DNA from: Selenomonas sp. ND2010
GTDB lineage: Bacteria > Bacillota > Negativicutes > Selenomonadales > Selenomonadaceae
Assembly: GCF_000702005.1 (NCBI RefSeq)
Contig: NZ_KL370847.1
Coordinates: 93,215 to 157,214 of the forward strand
Direction of reading: 5' to 3'
DNA length: 64,000 nt
The position numbers were made by a program, and so were the translations under genes. Below the pieces are notes generated by a model. It saw only the letters and a list, made by a program, of their open reading frames with translations, was not told the DNA's origin and did no database searches. Of this stretch, positions 51,956 through 61,318 are shown in pieces (position 1 is the first letter of the stretch; each line of letters starts with the position of its first letter).

Positions 51956-52133
51956 ATGGATTGATGGGAACGGTGAATTCTTTCATAGAAATTTCAGATT
52001 TTTCTTAGCAGGAAAAGAAGGGATTATGGTTATTGTGGCGAATACTATGAGTATAAACCTTCTGAAAGGCAGGTTAATACGATTAGAGCCATGGCAAAAG
52101 CCGTGGTCCATCATAAGAAAGGGGATGTGTCTT

Positions 52134-52676
52134 ATGGCAACATTCACTGTAAGAGGCAAGAACATTGAAATCACTCCTTCCCTGCGTGAGTACGTAGAGA
52201 AACGCGTTGGCAAAGTCACGAAGTACTTTGAAAATGTCGGTGACATTTCGGTGCTTCTCACGGTATCCAAAGGCCGCCATATTGTGGAGGTTACGGTGCC
52301 GGTCCAGGGCGGAATCCTGCTTCGCGGCGAGGAAGCCACGATGGACATGTACACGTCAATTGATCTGGTCGTAGAAAAACTGGAGCGTCAGATTCACAAA
52401 CAGAAAACGAAACTGGCTCGTCGATTCCGTGGTGGCGGATTTAAGGCTGAGGCGTTGCAGTCTTCGGTTATCCCGGAAAAACAGGAGGATGAGGAGTACA
52501 AGGTCGTGAAGACGAAACGATTCATCGTAAAACCGATGGATGTTCAGGAAGCTGTTATGCAGATGAATCTTCTGAACCACAACTTCTTCGTGTTCCGTGA
52601 TTCTGAGACGGAAGAAGTCAACGTCGTCTACAAGCGTACGGATGGCAATTATGGCCTGATCGAATCCGGAAACTAA
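52134..52676 (+). CDS. hpf: Long-form ribosome hibernation promoting factor
   Basis: From ATG 52134 the protein has 180 residues, typical of long HPF. The N-terminal domain (FTVRGKNIEITPSLREYVEK, then YTSIDLVVEKLERQIHKQK) binds the 30S subunit; the C-terminal domain, after a charged linker, reads VVKTKRFIVKPMDVQEAVMQ and NHNFFVFRDSETEEVNVVYK and dimerises to make 100S ribosomes. In-frame ATGs at 52026 and 52125 lack good spacing; AAAGGGG ending at 52124 fits 52134. It comes just before secA and prfB, the classic Firmicute order. A terminator follows it directly. Confidence 0.94.
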   Translation: MATFTVRGKNIEITPSLREYVEKRVGKVTKYFENVGDISVLLTVSKGRHIVEVTVPVQGGILLRGEEATMDMYTSIDLVVEKLERQIHKQKTKLARRFRGGGFKAEALQSSVIPEKQEDEEYKVVKTKRFIVKPMDVQEAVMQMNLLNHNFFVFRDSETEEVNVVYKRTDGNYGLIESGN

Positions 52677-52689
52677 CATGGAAAATTCG

Positions 52690-52717
52690 GACCTTCCCTG
52701 CGGGGAAGGTCTTTTTT
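52690..52717 (+). terminator. Rho-independent terminator of hpf
   Basis: GACCTTCCC at 52690-52698 pairs with GGGAAGGTC at 52703-52711 around a four-base loop and is followed by a run of T. Confidence 0.85.
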
Positions 52718-52771
52718 GATGCCTTTCCTTATTATATATAGGAAAAGAGTTGGATAATAATCTTGCATTAA

Positions 52772-52800
52772 TTGACTTATAGCAAGCAGTTTGTTAATAT
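52772..52800 (+). promoter_or_regulatory. Probable secA promoter
   Basis: TTGACT at 52772-52777 and TAATAT at 52795-52800 are 17 bases apart. The -10 box is only a partial match, but it is the best candidate between the hpf terminator and the secA start. Confidence 0.5.
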
Positions 52801-52838
52801 TGTAAGGTAAGACTATTAATGAAGTGGAGTGATTTTGT

Positions 52839-55463
52839 TTGCTGGGATTTCTCAAAAGATTCTTAGGTGACAATAACGATAAAGAGATAGCCCGTTATCG
52901 CGAGGTCGTCGAGAAAATCAACGCACTCGAGCCGCAGATGCAGAATCTGACGGATGATAAGCTGACTGGCTATACGAATAAGTTCAGAGAGCGTCTGGCG
53001 GCTGGGGAAACGATGGATGATCTCCTGCCGGAGGCTTTCGCGGTCGTACGCGAGGCATCGCGCCGCGTGTTGGGCATGCGTCACTTCGATGTTCAGCTCA
53101 TCGGTGGTATGTGCCTGCATGAAGGCAAAATTGCCGAGATGCGTACCGGTGAAGGTAAGACTCTTGTCGCAACGCTGCCGGTTTACCTCAACGCGTTGGC
53201 TGGCAAGGGCGTTCACATGATTACGGTCAATGACTACCTGGCTCGTCGCGACAGCGAAGAGATGGGCAAGCTCTACCGTTATCTTGGCCTTACGGTTGGT
53301 CTTGTCGTTCATGATATGGATTTCCCAGAGCGCAAATATGCATATGGCTGTGATGTTACGTTTGGTACGAATAACGAGTTTGGTTTCGATTACCTGCGTG
53401 ATAACATGGTTATCTACCCAGACCAGATGGTTCAGCGTGAGCTCAACTTCGCCATCGTCGATGAGGTTGACTCGATCCTGATCGATGAGGCACGTACGCC
53501 GCTTATCATTTCCGGCCCTGGTGCAAAATCCACGGATATGTACGCGGTTATGGCCAGAGCGGTAGCCGGACTCAAAGAGGGGACGGATTATACGGTCGAT
53601 GAGAAGCAGAAGACCGTTGCTCCAGCCGATAGTGTGGTTCCGAAAATCGAGAAAATCCTTGGCATCAATAATCTGTATGCACCGGAAAATATCGAGCTTT
53701 CCCACTGCTTCACGGCAGCACTTCGCGCGAAGGCACTGATGAAGCGCGACCGCGACTATGTCGTTCGTGGGGATGAGGTCATCATCGTCGATGAGTTTAC
53801 GGGACGCCTCATGGAAGGCCGCCGTTACTCCGATGGTTTGCATCAGGCAATCGAGGCAAAGGAAGGCGTCAAGATTCAGCGTGAATCCCAGACGCTGGCT
53901 ACGATTACGTTCCAGAACTACTTCCGCATGTATGACAAGCTGGGCGGTATGACTGGTACGGCTAAGACCGAGGAAGACGAGTTCCTGAAGATTTACAATC
54001 TGCCGGTTATCGTAGTACCGACCAACCGGCCGGTACAGCGTATCGATCATCCGGATCTCATCTACAAGACGAAAAAGGCGAAGTACAAAGCCGTTGGTAA
54101 ATTGGTGGAACAGCTGCATAAGAAGGGTCAGCCGGTGCTTATCGGTACGACGTCTATCACGCAGTCTGAGGAACTCAGTGCGGTACTCCATAAACGCGGC
54201 ATTCCGCACAATGTTCTCAATGCGAAGTTCCATGAGAAAGAGGCGGAAATCATTGCCGATGCTGGCCAGCGTGGCGCGGTTACCATCGCTACCAACATGG
54301 CAGGCCGTGGTACGGATATCAAACTGGGTGAAGGGGTAGCCGAGCTCGGTGGTCTCTTCATCGTTGGTACAGAGCGCCATGAGTCCCGTCGCATCGATAA
54401 TCAGCTGCGCGGCCGTTCGGGCCGTCAGGGTGATCCGGGTGAGTCCCGCTTCTTCCTGTCGCTCGAAGATGACTTGTTGCGTCTTTTCGCTTCGGATCGC
54501 ATCTCGGGCATGATGGACAAGCTCGGTATGGAGGAAGATGAGCCAATCGAGCATAAGCTCATCACCAACTCCATCGAACATGCCCAGAAGAAGGTGGAGG
54601 CGCGTAACTTCGACATTCGTAAACATGTCCTCGAGTACGATGATGTCATGAATCAGCAGCGTGAAGTCATGTATGGTGAACGCCGCAAGATTCTCACGGG
54701 GGATAACCTGCGCGAGAACATCATGGGAATGGTCAAGCATATCATCAAAGACGAGATGAATCAGTATGCCAATGAGCAGCTGTATCCGGAGGAGTGGCAG
54801 CTCGATGGACTCATCGAGGATGCCGAGAAGATTTACGCTCCGGCAGGACGACTCAAGAAGGAAGAACTTGCTGCTATGAGTCGTGATGATCTCAAGGAAG
54901 AGCTGGAGAAAGTTGCCGAAGACGGCTATCATCAGCGCGAGCTCCTTTTTGGCGAAGAGAATATGCGCGAACTCGAGAAAGTCGTTATGCTTCGCGTCGT
55001 AGATAACAAATGGATGGAGCACCTCGACCATATGGACATGCTGCGTGAGGGTATCAACCTCCGGGCCTATGGTCAGCGCAACCCGCTTGTCGAGTATAAA
55101 ATCGAAGCCCTTGACATGTTTGAGGAGATGGAAGCTGCAATTCAGGATCAGATCGCTTCGATGATGTATCATGTAAGCATCATCACGCCGGAACAGCAGC
55201 AGGCAATGGAAACACAGCCGGAGGGCGAGGCCCCCGCTGCTAACGAGACGCAGAAACAGAAGCTCGAGAAGACTATCGAGCAGCAGCGTTCCCAGCTTTC
55301 CGACCATCTGCAGAATGCGCAGGCTTCCCATGGCGATGAAGTCAGTGCTGCCGGCGCAAAGAAAAAGCCGGTGACAAACGACGGTCAGAAAGTTGGCCGC
55401 AATGATCCATGTCCTTGTGGCAGTGGCAAGAAGTATAAGAACTGTTGTGGCAGAAACGAATAA
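52839..55463 (+). CDS. secA: Preprotein translocase ATPase SecA
   Basis: The 874-residue protein is full-length SecA. Walker A is MRTGEGKT at 101-108, followed by [19 protein letters not shown] and the DEAD-like [17 protein letters not shown] near 208. Later blocks include [27 protein letters not shown] and [17 protein letters not shown]. The C-terminus has the zinc site [13 protein letters not shown] (858-870) that binds SecB or the ribosome. It drives proteins through SecYEG with ATP. The start is TTG 52839 behind GTGGAGTG. It is followed by prfB after 36 bases, as in most Firmicutes. Confidence 0.98.
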   Translation: MLGFLKRFLGDNNDKEIARYREVVEKINALEPQMQNLTDDKLTGYTNKFRERLAAGETMDDLLPEAFAVVREASRRVLGMRHFDVQLIGGMCLHEGKIAEMRTGEGKTLVATLPVYLNALAGKGVHMITVNDYLARRDSEEMGKLYRYLGLTVGLVVHDMDFPERKYAYGCDVTFGTNNEFGFDYLRDNMVIYPDQMVQRELNFAIVDEVDSILIDEARTPLIISGPGAKSTDMYAVMARAVAGLKEGTDYTVDEKQKTVAPADSVVPKIEKILGINNLYAPENIELSHCFTAALRAKALMKRDRDYVVRGDEVIIVDEFTGRLMEGRRYSDGLHQAIEAKEGVKIQRESQTLATITFQNYFRMYDKLGGMTGTAKTEEDEFLKIYNLPVIVVPTNRPVQRIDHPDLIYKTKKAKYKAVGKLVEQLHKKGQPVLIGTTSITQSEELSAVLHKRGIPHNVLNAKFHEKEAEIIADAGQRGAVTIATNMAGRGTDIKLGEGVAELGGLFIVGTERHESRRIDNQLRGRSGRQGDPGESRFFLSLEDDLLRLFASDRISGMMDKLGMEEDEPIEHKLITNSIEHAQKKVEARNFDIRKHVLEYDDVMNQQREVMYGERRKILTGDNLRENIMGMVKHIIKDEMNQYANEQLYPEEWQLDGLIEDAEKIYAPAGRLKKEELAAMSRDDLKEELEKVAEDGYHQRELLFGEENMRELEKVVMLRVVDNKWMEHLDHMDMLREGINLRAYGQRNPLVEYKIEALDMFEEMEAAIQDQIASMMYHVSIITPEQQQAMETQPEGEAPAANETQKQKLEKTIEQQRSQLSDHLQNAQASHGDEVSAAGAKKKPVTNDGQKVGRNDPCPCGSGKKYKNCCGRNE

Positions 55464-55499
55464 GCCAGCAGTGATTTGCGATAAAGTAAAGGTGGAACC

Positions 55500-56606
55500 A
55501 TGTTAGAAGATTTAAAACCACAACTGGGAGAGCTCAAGGAAAAACTTTCCCAGATGGAAGTATCCCTGGAAGTTCCGGCAAAGGAAGAGAAAATCGCCGA
55601 ACTCGAGTATAAGATGGGCGAGCCGACTTTCTGGGACGATGCCGAGCAGGCACAGAAAATCAATCAGGAACTCAACGATGTCAAGATCAGCGTGGACAAG
55701 TATAAGAGTCTTTTGAGTAAGTATGAAGATGCTGAGACCATGTTCGAGATGGGCATGGAAGAAGACGACCAGAGCATGGAAGAGGAAATCAAGGCTGAGC
55801 TCGATGCGGTAGCCGAAGGCCTGGAAGCCCTCCAGCTCGAGGTCTTGCTCTCTGGTCCCTATGATGCCAACAATGCCATCCTTACGCTGCACGCTGGTGC
55901 CGGCGGAACGGAGGCGCAGGATTGGACGCAGATGCTTCTGCGCATGTATGGCCGTTGGGCTGAGCGTCATGGATTTACCGTTGAGACGGCAGACTTGCTG
56001 CCGGGCGATGAAGCTGGTGTTAAGTCGGCAACGCTCTTTATCAAGGGACACAATGCCTATGGTTTCTTGAAATCGGAAAAAGGTGTTCATCGTCTCGTGC
56101 GCATTTCGCCGTTTGATGCCAACGCCCGCCGTCATACGTCGTTCTCGGCCTGCGATATTATGCCGGAAATCGACGATGCCGTTGAGGTCGACATCAATAT
56201 GTCGGATGTTCGCGTCGATACCTACCGCGCGTCTGGTGCCGGTGGTCAGCACATCAATAAGACGTCTTCGGCAGTTCGCATGACGCATGAGCCGACGGGT
56301 ATCGTCGTTCAGTGTCAGAATGAGCGTTCACAGCTCCAGAACCGCGAACAGTGCCTCAAAATGCTCCGTGCAAAACTCTTTGAACTCGAGCTCGAGAAGA
56401 AGGAAGCAGAGCTTGCCAAACTCGAGGGCGACCAGCAGAATATCGAGTGGGGCAGCCAGATTCGTTCGTATGTATTCCAGCCGTACACCATGGTCAAGGA
56501 TCATCGCACGAATCATGAAACGGGTAATGTCCAGGCCGTCATGGATGGCGAAATCGATCCGTTCATTCGCGCATTCTTGAATGCCAAGGCCAATCACGAA
56601 TTTTGA
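55500..56606 (+). CDS. prfB: Peptide chain release factor 2
   Basis: The 368-residue protein reads straight through. It has the stop-codon recognition tripeptide SPF (203-205) of RF2 and the catalytic GGQ (248-250) in SGAGGQHINKTSS. It ends translation at UAA and UGA. Most bacteria make RF2 through a +1 programmed frameshift at an in-frame UGA near codon 25; at the matching place here (MEVSLEVPAKEE) the frame is open and no UGA is seen, so regulation by frameshifting is absent. It probably shares the secA transcript. Confidence 0.96.
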   Translation: MLEDLKPQLGELKEKLSQMEVSLEVPAKEEKIAELEYKMGEPTFWDDAEQAQKINQELNDVKISVDKYKSLLSKYEDAETMFEMGMEEDDQSMEEEIKAELDAVAEGLEALQLEVLLSGPYDANNAILTLHAGAGGTEAQDWTQMLLRMYGRWAERHGFTVETADLLPGDEAGVKSATLFIKGHNAYGFLKSEKGVHRLVRISPFDANARRHTSFSACDIMPEIDDAVEVDINMSDVRVDTYRASGAGGQHINKTSSAVRMTHEPTGIVVQCQNERSQLQNREQCLKMLRAKLFELELEKKEAELAKLEGDQQNIEWGSQIRSYVFQPYTMVKDHRTNHETGNVQAVMDGEIDPFIRAFLNAKANHEF

Positions 56607-56612
56607 TTTTTG

Positions 56613-56641
56613 AGGAGTCAGGATGGTAGTTCCTGGCTCCT
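56613..56641 (+). terminator. Hairpin after prfB, weak terminator
   Basis: AGGAGTCAGGA at 56613-56623 pairs with TCCTGGCTCCT at 56631-56641 (one G-T wobble). The T tract after it is short, so some read-through into the next gene is expected. An ATG at 56623 lies inside the hairpin and is therefore an unlikely start. Confidence 0.55.
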
Positions 56642-56664
56642 TGTTCCATTGTGAGGGATTTGAT

Positions 56665-57360
56665 TTGCGAAAAAGCTTGACTATTCTGGGCTTGTTATTC
56701 ATAATATTAATCGTGTCAAGCGAAACGGTGCTGCCGTTTCTGGCACAGTCAACCTTCCGGACCAAACTGGGGCAGCGGGCTGCTACTCAAGATGTCCAGG
56801 TGACCCTTGGCTCGAGTCCGTCGGCCTTGTTGGCGTTGGGGCGGATTCAAAACCTGGATGCCGTGCTGCATCAAGCTAAGGTGGGACAGGTCTACTTGAA
56901 GGAATTGACGCTTAAAGGCCGCAATGTCCAGCTCGATATGCCGGCTCTGTTCCGAGAGGAAGGCGTTCAAGTGCAAAATGCGGAGGAACTTACCTTAAAG
57001 GGAATCGTGGATGAGGAAAATCTGCGCGAAGTCCTCCAGCGCAAGATTGACAAAATCGAGAATGTCCAAGTCGATATCAACCGGGAGCGGATTCTGGTGA
57101 CGGCTAATGCGAAGGTCTTTGGCCGCGTGGCCGATATCGAGATGGAGGGGAAGATTCTCGAAGACAGTGGCTCGTTGTATTTTTTCATGACGAGACTTGA
57201 TATGAAAAATACCCGTATCGGTACGGCCAAGCTCGGCGACATGTTTGGCAATATCCAGCTGACGGCACCGAATAAACTGCCCTTTGGCATGAAAATCCGT
57301 CAGGTAGAGCAGACCGATGGGGCAGTAATCCTTACTGCCAGCCGGGATAACAAGGAATAA
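56665..57360 (+). CDS. LmeA-like (DUF2993) membrane-associated protein
   Basis: From TTG 56665, six bases after the GAGGGA SD, the protein has 231 residues. It begins with a basic stretch and one membrane or signal segment (SLTILGLLFIILIVSSETVL). The rest fits DUF2993: repeated beta-strand elements with lengthy LTLKGRNVQLDMPALF-type units and GSSPSALLALGRI near the start. Family members (LmeA in mycobacteria) bind phospholipids in the envelope. An in-frame ATG at 56623 sits inside the hairpin of the previous gene and lacks an SD, so TTG is preferred. Its neighbours are envelope genes. Confidence 0.72.
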   Translation: MRKSLTILGLLFIILIVSSETVLPFLAQSTFRTKLGQRAATQDVQVTLGSSPSALLALGRIQNLDAVLHQAKVGQVYLKELTLKGRNVQLDMPALFREEGVQVQNAEELTLKGIVDEENLREVLQRKIDKIENVQVDINRERILVTANAKVFGRVADIEMEGKILEDSGSLYFFMTRLDMKNTRIGTAKLGDMFGNIQLTAPNKLPFGMKIRQVEQTDGAVILTASRDNKE

Positions 57361-57372
57361 GGTGGAAAAATA

Positions 57373-59433
57373 ATGAAGGTATTCAAGTACAACCGATGGC
57401 TGATACTGCCAATTGTTATCGGCCTGGTGGCTGCGCTCGCTATCGGTTTTCAGCGCCATGGTGTGGAACAGCAAAATCGCCAAGTAGATATGGCGATTGA
57501 TTACGAGGGTCTTTTGGAGCTGGCTGACCGTGAAGGATTGCCGGCCGAGGATGTTCTGCGTCAGGCGAAAGACGCTGGTATCACTTCGCTGGCTGTATAT
57601 GAAACGACGTTTAAGAAGTTCAATGAGAATGGTAAGGCAACGGCTATTGCCGGCAGTCAGTTGCTCGCAGACTATCATAGTGGCCGTTTAGCGGATCTTC
57701 TCTGGCAGAATCTCATTGCTGCTGGCAAGATTAAGGGCAATGAAGTCTATGTTGTCGGTCACGATGCCCAGACCTGGAAAGAACTCAAAGAGGATCTTCC
57801 ACGCCGTTTGGGAAATGACCGAGTGGAGCTGTTTACGGTCGGGACGGAAGAAGTCATGGCAGTAAAAGCCCATTACGAATCCTTCTTGAAGATGAACATT
57901 GGTATGCCAACCGATGAACTCAAAGCGGTAAATGATGCCGGATTCTATGTCCTGGCGCGGCCGAGCAATTACGAGGACTGCACGCCGGAAGATGTTCAGG
58001 CTGTTTTTGACCGTTTGGATGGTTATAAGGTTTCGGAAATCGTATTCTCGGGCAAGCAGGTACTTGGTGCCCCGAAAGCGTTGCAGACTACGATCGATGA
58101 GATGAAGGATCGCAATTTGACCTTTGGCCTCATCGAGGCAACGACCCAGCTGCAGTTCTTCAAGCAGAGCGGGATGGAGGAAGTCGCCAAAGGGCTTGGG
58201 TATGATAAAGTGGCCCGCCTCTATTCGGTTCCGAAAGATGAGCAGCCCAAATTAAAGATTGATGCAATCGTTGAGCGTTGGTCGAATACGGATGAAGAAC
58301 GCAATATCCGCATTGACCTCATGCGCATCTACGATACGCCGTCTCCGGACATGACGCTTCTTGAGACGAATATGAAATATTTCCGCGATACGCATGACAA
58401 GTTGGTAGCACATGGCTATACCATTGGACCGGCTGCTACCTTTGTACCATTCTACCCGAGCAAGGTGCTTCGCGCCCTGGTAATGGTAGGTGTGGCGGCT
58501 GCGGTGGTCCTGTATCTGACCTTGGTGATTCCTTGGCTCAATGCGCGGCCGAAATATGCGTACTTGCTGTTTGCCGTGTTTGCGCTGGCTGCAGCGGTGC
58601 CGATGGTGATGGGAAATGGCACGAAAATCCGCGTGCTGGCGGCATTGGCCAGCGCCAATGTTTTCCCCGCCCTCGCGGTTATCTTCCAGCTTGACCGCAT
58701 TCGTTCGTTCAAGAATAAAGCGGGAGTCGCTCTGCCGCGTTTGATCATCACGGCAGCCCTGGCACTTTTTGTTACGGGCGCTATGTCGTACGTTGGTGCC
58801 GCATATCTGTCTGGTTCGCTGGCAGATACGGAATATCTGTTGGAATTCCAGATTTTCCGCGGTATCAAACTGACCTTTGTCATGCCATTGATTTTGGTCG
58901 GCATTGCTTTCCTGCAGCGTTTTGACATTTTTGATGGCAAAATGGATGATACGGATGGCGTGCTCAATCAGCTCAAGAAGATTCTCGATATGCCGGTTCG
59001 CGTTAAGACGCTGCTGATGTTGTTCTTTGTGCTGGTGGCTGGTGTTATTTTTGTGGCCCGCAGTGGTCATACGTCTGGTATGCCGGTAGCACAGTCGGAA
59101 CTTCGGTTCCGGGCTTTCCTGGAGCAGGCATTCTATGCCCGTCCGCGGACGAAAGAGCTCTTGATCGGTCATCCGGCCTTCATGCTGGCTGCTATGGCTG
59201 TTCTGCGGAAGTGGCCGACGATGGTTTTCTTTGCCTTGGTTCTCGTGGCTACGATTGGTCAGGGGTCTATGGTTGAGACGTTTGCGCATATGCGTACACC
59301 GGTTTATATGTCGTTTATGCGCGGCATTGGTGGTATTGTTATGGGCGCTGGCATCGGTGCGATTGCCATGGTTTTGGTGGAACTTTGGCAGGTTATTTTG
59401 GCAAAAGCAAAGGGGAGTAGGGCAGATTCATGA
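57373..59433 (+). CDS. DUF5693 family multi-pass membrane protein
   Basis: The 686-residue protein starts with a membrane segment (WLILPIVIGLVAALAIGF), then a soluble part of about 310 residues (ELADREGLPAEDVLRQAKDA, ITSLAVYETTF) outside the membrane, followed by about eight hydrophobic segments from residue 360 on. DUF5693 proteins are regularly encoded directly before csaB in Firmicutes with S-layers or SLH proteins; they are assumed to act in the export or anchoring of the pyruvylated wall polymer. Its stop overlaps the csaB start (ATGA), so the two are co-translated. The exact role is unknown. Confidence 0.85.
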   Translation: MKVFKYNRWLILPIVIGLVAALAIGFQRHGVEQQNRQVDMAIDYEGLLELADREGLPAEDVLRQAKDAGITSLAVYETTFKKFNENGKATAIAGSQLLADYHSGRLADLLWQNLIAAGKIKGNEVYVVGHDAQTWKELKEDLPRRLGNDRVELFTVGTEEVMAVKAHYESFLKMNIGMPTDELKAVNDAGFYVLARPSNYEDCTPEDVQAVFDRLDGYKVSEIVFSGKQVLGAPKALQTTIDEMKDRNLTFGLIEATTQLQFFKQSGMEEVAKGLGYDKVARLYSVPKDEQPKLKIDAIVERWSNTDEERNIRIDLMRIYDTPSPDMTLLETNMKYFRDTHDKLVAHGYTIGPAATFVPFYPSKVLRALVMVGVAAAVVLYLTLVIPWLNARPKYAYLLFAVFALAAAVPMVMGNGTKIRVLAALASANVFPALAVIFQLDRIRSFKNKAGVALPRLIITAALALFVTGAMSYVGAAYLSGSLADTEYLLEFQIFRGIKLTFVMPLILVGIAFLQRFDIFDGKMDDTDGVLNQLKKILDMPVRVKTLLMLFFVLVAGVIFVARSGHTSGMPVAQSELRFRAFLEQAFYARPRTKELLIGHPAFMLAAMAVLRKWPTMVFFALVLVATIGQGSMVETFAHMRTPVYMSFMRGIGGIVMGAGIGAIAMVLVELWQVILAKAKGSRADS

Positions 59434-60521
59434 GCAGGATCGTCGTATCGGGATATTACGGCTCGAAGAATGCCGGTGACGAGGCAATGCTGGCCGCAAT
59501 GCTGGAGGTCCTCGGAGATCTCGACCCAAAACTTCATATTACGGTGATTTCTGCAAATCCCGAAGATACGCGCAAACGTCATGGCGTTGCGGCGATTTCC
59601 TGGCTGGGGCTGCCCGCCATCATTCGCGAACTTCGCCAGGCGGATCTTTTGATCAGCGGTGGTGGCAGTCTGTTGCAGAATGTCACGAGCCGGCGCAGTC
59701 TCTATTATTATCTGGCAATCATTTTTCTGGCGCGATTCCTGGGTACCAAAGTGATGCTTTATGCGCAGGGGATTGGTCCTATCCTGGGACGAGTTGCGGC
59801 CTTTGCTATGAAATGGATTGGCAATCGAGTGGATCTCATAACCGTTCGCGACCAAGGGTCTTTAGCGGAGCTTTCCCGGCTGGGAATTCACAAGCCGCCG
59901 ATTCATTGCACGGCTGACCCCGTGCTGGCCATCCATCCGGTGGACCGTGAAGCGGGGCGGGCGATATTCAAGGCCTATCACGCCGATGGAGCCAAGCCGG
60001 TGGTGGGCATCTCCGTTCGTGAATGGCTGGGCTGGACCCACTACAAAGAGGTGTTGGCAGAGGTTTCGGACCGGGTGGTTCGGGAACTAGGTGCCCGGGT
60101 CGTCTTTGTTCCCATGCAGTTCCCCGATGATGTTCGGGCAGCGCAGGCTATTGCGGCGAGGACAAAAGAACCTTGTACCGTCCTCAAAGATGAATATACA
60201 ACGAGTGAGTTCCTGTCAATCGTTGGCAATATGGATCTCATGCTGGGGATTCGCCTTCATGCGTTGATTTTTGCAGGCGTAATGGGAGTCCCGATGATTG
60301 GAATATCCTATGACCCCAAAATTGACCGCTTCCTGCAGTCAATCGGTGAAGAGCCTGTTGGCAATTTGCGCGATGTGACAGCCGATGAACTGATGGCGGA
60401 GATTCGCCGGAAGTGGAACGACAAGCAGACCTTCCGCCAGCAGAATGCAGAACTGCTGGTGAAGCTCCGCGACCAAGCGGCAAGCAACGCGGAACTTGCG
60501 TTGAATTTGGCCCATAAATAA
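59430..60521 (+). CDS. csaB: Polysaccharide pyruvyl transferase CsaB
   Basis: The 363-residue protein starts RIVVSGYYGSKNAGDEAMLA, the CsaB hallmark, then shows DLLISGGGSLLQNVTSRRS, VMLYAQGIGPI and the late MDLMLGIRLHALIFAGVMGV. CsaB adds ketal-linked pyruvate from phosphoenolpyruvate to a wall polysaccharide, which then anchors SLH-domain proteins. In Negativicutes SLH-domain outer-membrane proteins (OmpM type) bind the wall, so this enzyme, or a polyamine-linked alternative, tethers the outer membrane. It overlaps the DUF5693 gene by four bases and ends at a clear terminator. Confidence 0.94.
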   Translation: MSRIVVSGYYGSKNAGDEAMLAAMLEVLGDLDPKLHITVISANPEDTRKRHGVAAISWLGLPAIIRELRQADLLISGGGSLLQNVTSRRSLYYYLAIIFLARFLGTKVMLYAQGIGPILGRVAAFAMKWIGNRVDLITVRDQGSLAELSRLGIHKPPIHCTADPVLAIHPVDREAGRAIFKAYHADGAKPVVGISVREWLGWTHYKEVLAEVSDRVVRELGARVVFVPMQFPDDVRAAQAIAARTKEPCTVLKDEYTTSEFLSIVGNMDLMLGIRLHALIFAGVMGVPMIGISYDPKIDRFLQSIGEEPVGNLRDVTADELMAEIRRKWNDKQTFRQQNAELLVKLRDQAASNAELALNLAHK

Positions 60522-60524
60522 TAA

Positions 60525-60555
60525 AAAGCCTTCCTCTATTAGGAGGGCTTTTTTG
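60525..60555 (+). terminator. Rho-independent terminator of the csaB operon
   Basis: AAAGCCTTCCT at 60525-60535 pairs with AGGAGGGCTTT at 60541-60551 (one G-T wobble) around CTATT and is followed by T. Confidence 0.8.
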
Positions 60556-60582
60556 CTAATTTTAAGATTTGTATGGTAAAAT
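60553..60582 (+). promoter_or_regulatory. Probable ftsE promoter
   Basis: TTGCTA at 60553-60558 and TAAAAT at 60577-60582 are 18 bases apart, about 50 bases ahead of ATG 60632. It overlaps the end of the csaB terminator. Confidence 0.5.
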
Positions 60583-60631
60583 AAAAGACAGTGTTTTTTG
60601 AAAGTATAAGTATGTAAAGGATGAGAATCTT

Positions 60632-61318
60632 ATGATACATATGCGCAATATTTGTAAACAATACGACACAGGCACGGTAGCCTTAGACCATGTCAATGTC
60701 GATATCAAGAAGGGCGAATTCGTCTTTATCGTTGGTGCCAGTGGTGCCGGCAAATCCACCTTTATCAAGATGCTGTTTCGGGAGGAGCTGCCCACCAGCG
60801 GTAAGCTGATGGTCAACGGTCACGATGTCGTGCATATGGAGCATCGGGAGGTGCCTTATCTGCGCCGCGAGCTCGGCGTTATCTTTCAGGACTATCGCCT
60901 GCTGCCGGATAAGACGGTGTTTGAGAATGTAGCCTTTGCCATGCAGGTTATCGAAGCACCGCGTCGTCTGATGCAGCGAAGTGTCAACTCGGTGCTGGAT
61001 GTGGTAGGCTTGCGGGATAAGTATAAATGCTTCCCCTCCCAGCTTTCCGGTGGTGAGCAGCAGCGCGTGGCGATTGCCCGGGCGATTGTCAACGATCCGG
61101 CAATCGTCATCGCCGATGAACCGACGGGCAATCTGGACCCTGATACGAGCTGGGATATCATGGATATCTTCAAGCGCATCAATAAAGCGGGGACGACGAT
61201 CGTCATGGCAACGCATGATCGGGCGATTGTCGATACGATGAAAAAACGCGTCATTGCTATCGAAAACGGTCAAATCGTCCGTGACCAGCTGAGAGGAGGC
61301 TATGGCTATGAAGCTTAG
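60632..61318 (+). CDS. ftsE: Cell division ATP-binding protein FtsE
   Basis: The 228-residue protein is an ABC ATPase with the FtsE start ([20 protein letters not shown]), Walker [10 protein letters not shown] at 35-43, signature LSGGEQQR and Walker [18 protein letters not shown]. With FtsX it forms a membrane complex that does not transport but opens or activates cell-wall hydrolases at the division site. It overlaps the ftsX start by 11 bases and is followed by an M23-type partner gene, the usual layout. Confidence 0.96.
   Translation: MIHMRNICKQYDTGTVALDHVNVDIKKGEFVFIVGASGAGKSTFIKMLFREELPTSGKLMVNGHDVVHMEHREVPYLRRELGVIFQDYRLLPDKTVFENVAFAMQVIEAPRRLMQRSVNSVLDVVGLRDKYKCFPSQLSGGEQQRVAIARAIVNDPAIVIADEPTGNLDPDTSWDIMDIFKRINKAGTTIVMATHDRAIVDTMKKRVIAIENGQIVRDQLRGGYGYEA

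Noticed and set aside
52863-55331. Very long open frame (822 codons) on the - strand opposite secA
   Set aside because: It is a shadow of the highly conserved secA frame: no SD, no recognisable domain, and its composition follows the codon bias of the + strand.
55500-56606. Programmed frameshift in prfB
   Set aside because: No in-frame UGA or shift site occurs near codon 25; the whole protein is in one frame.
56623-56664. ATG start for the LmeA-like protein
   Set aside because: It lies inside the hairpin that follows prfB and has no SD; TTG 56665 has GAGGGA at the right distance.
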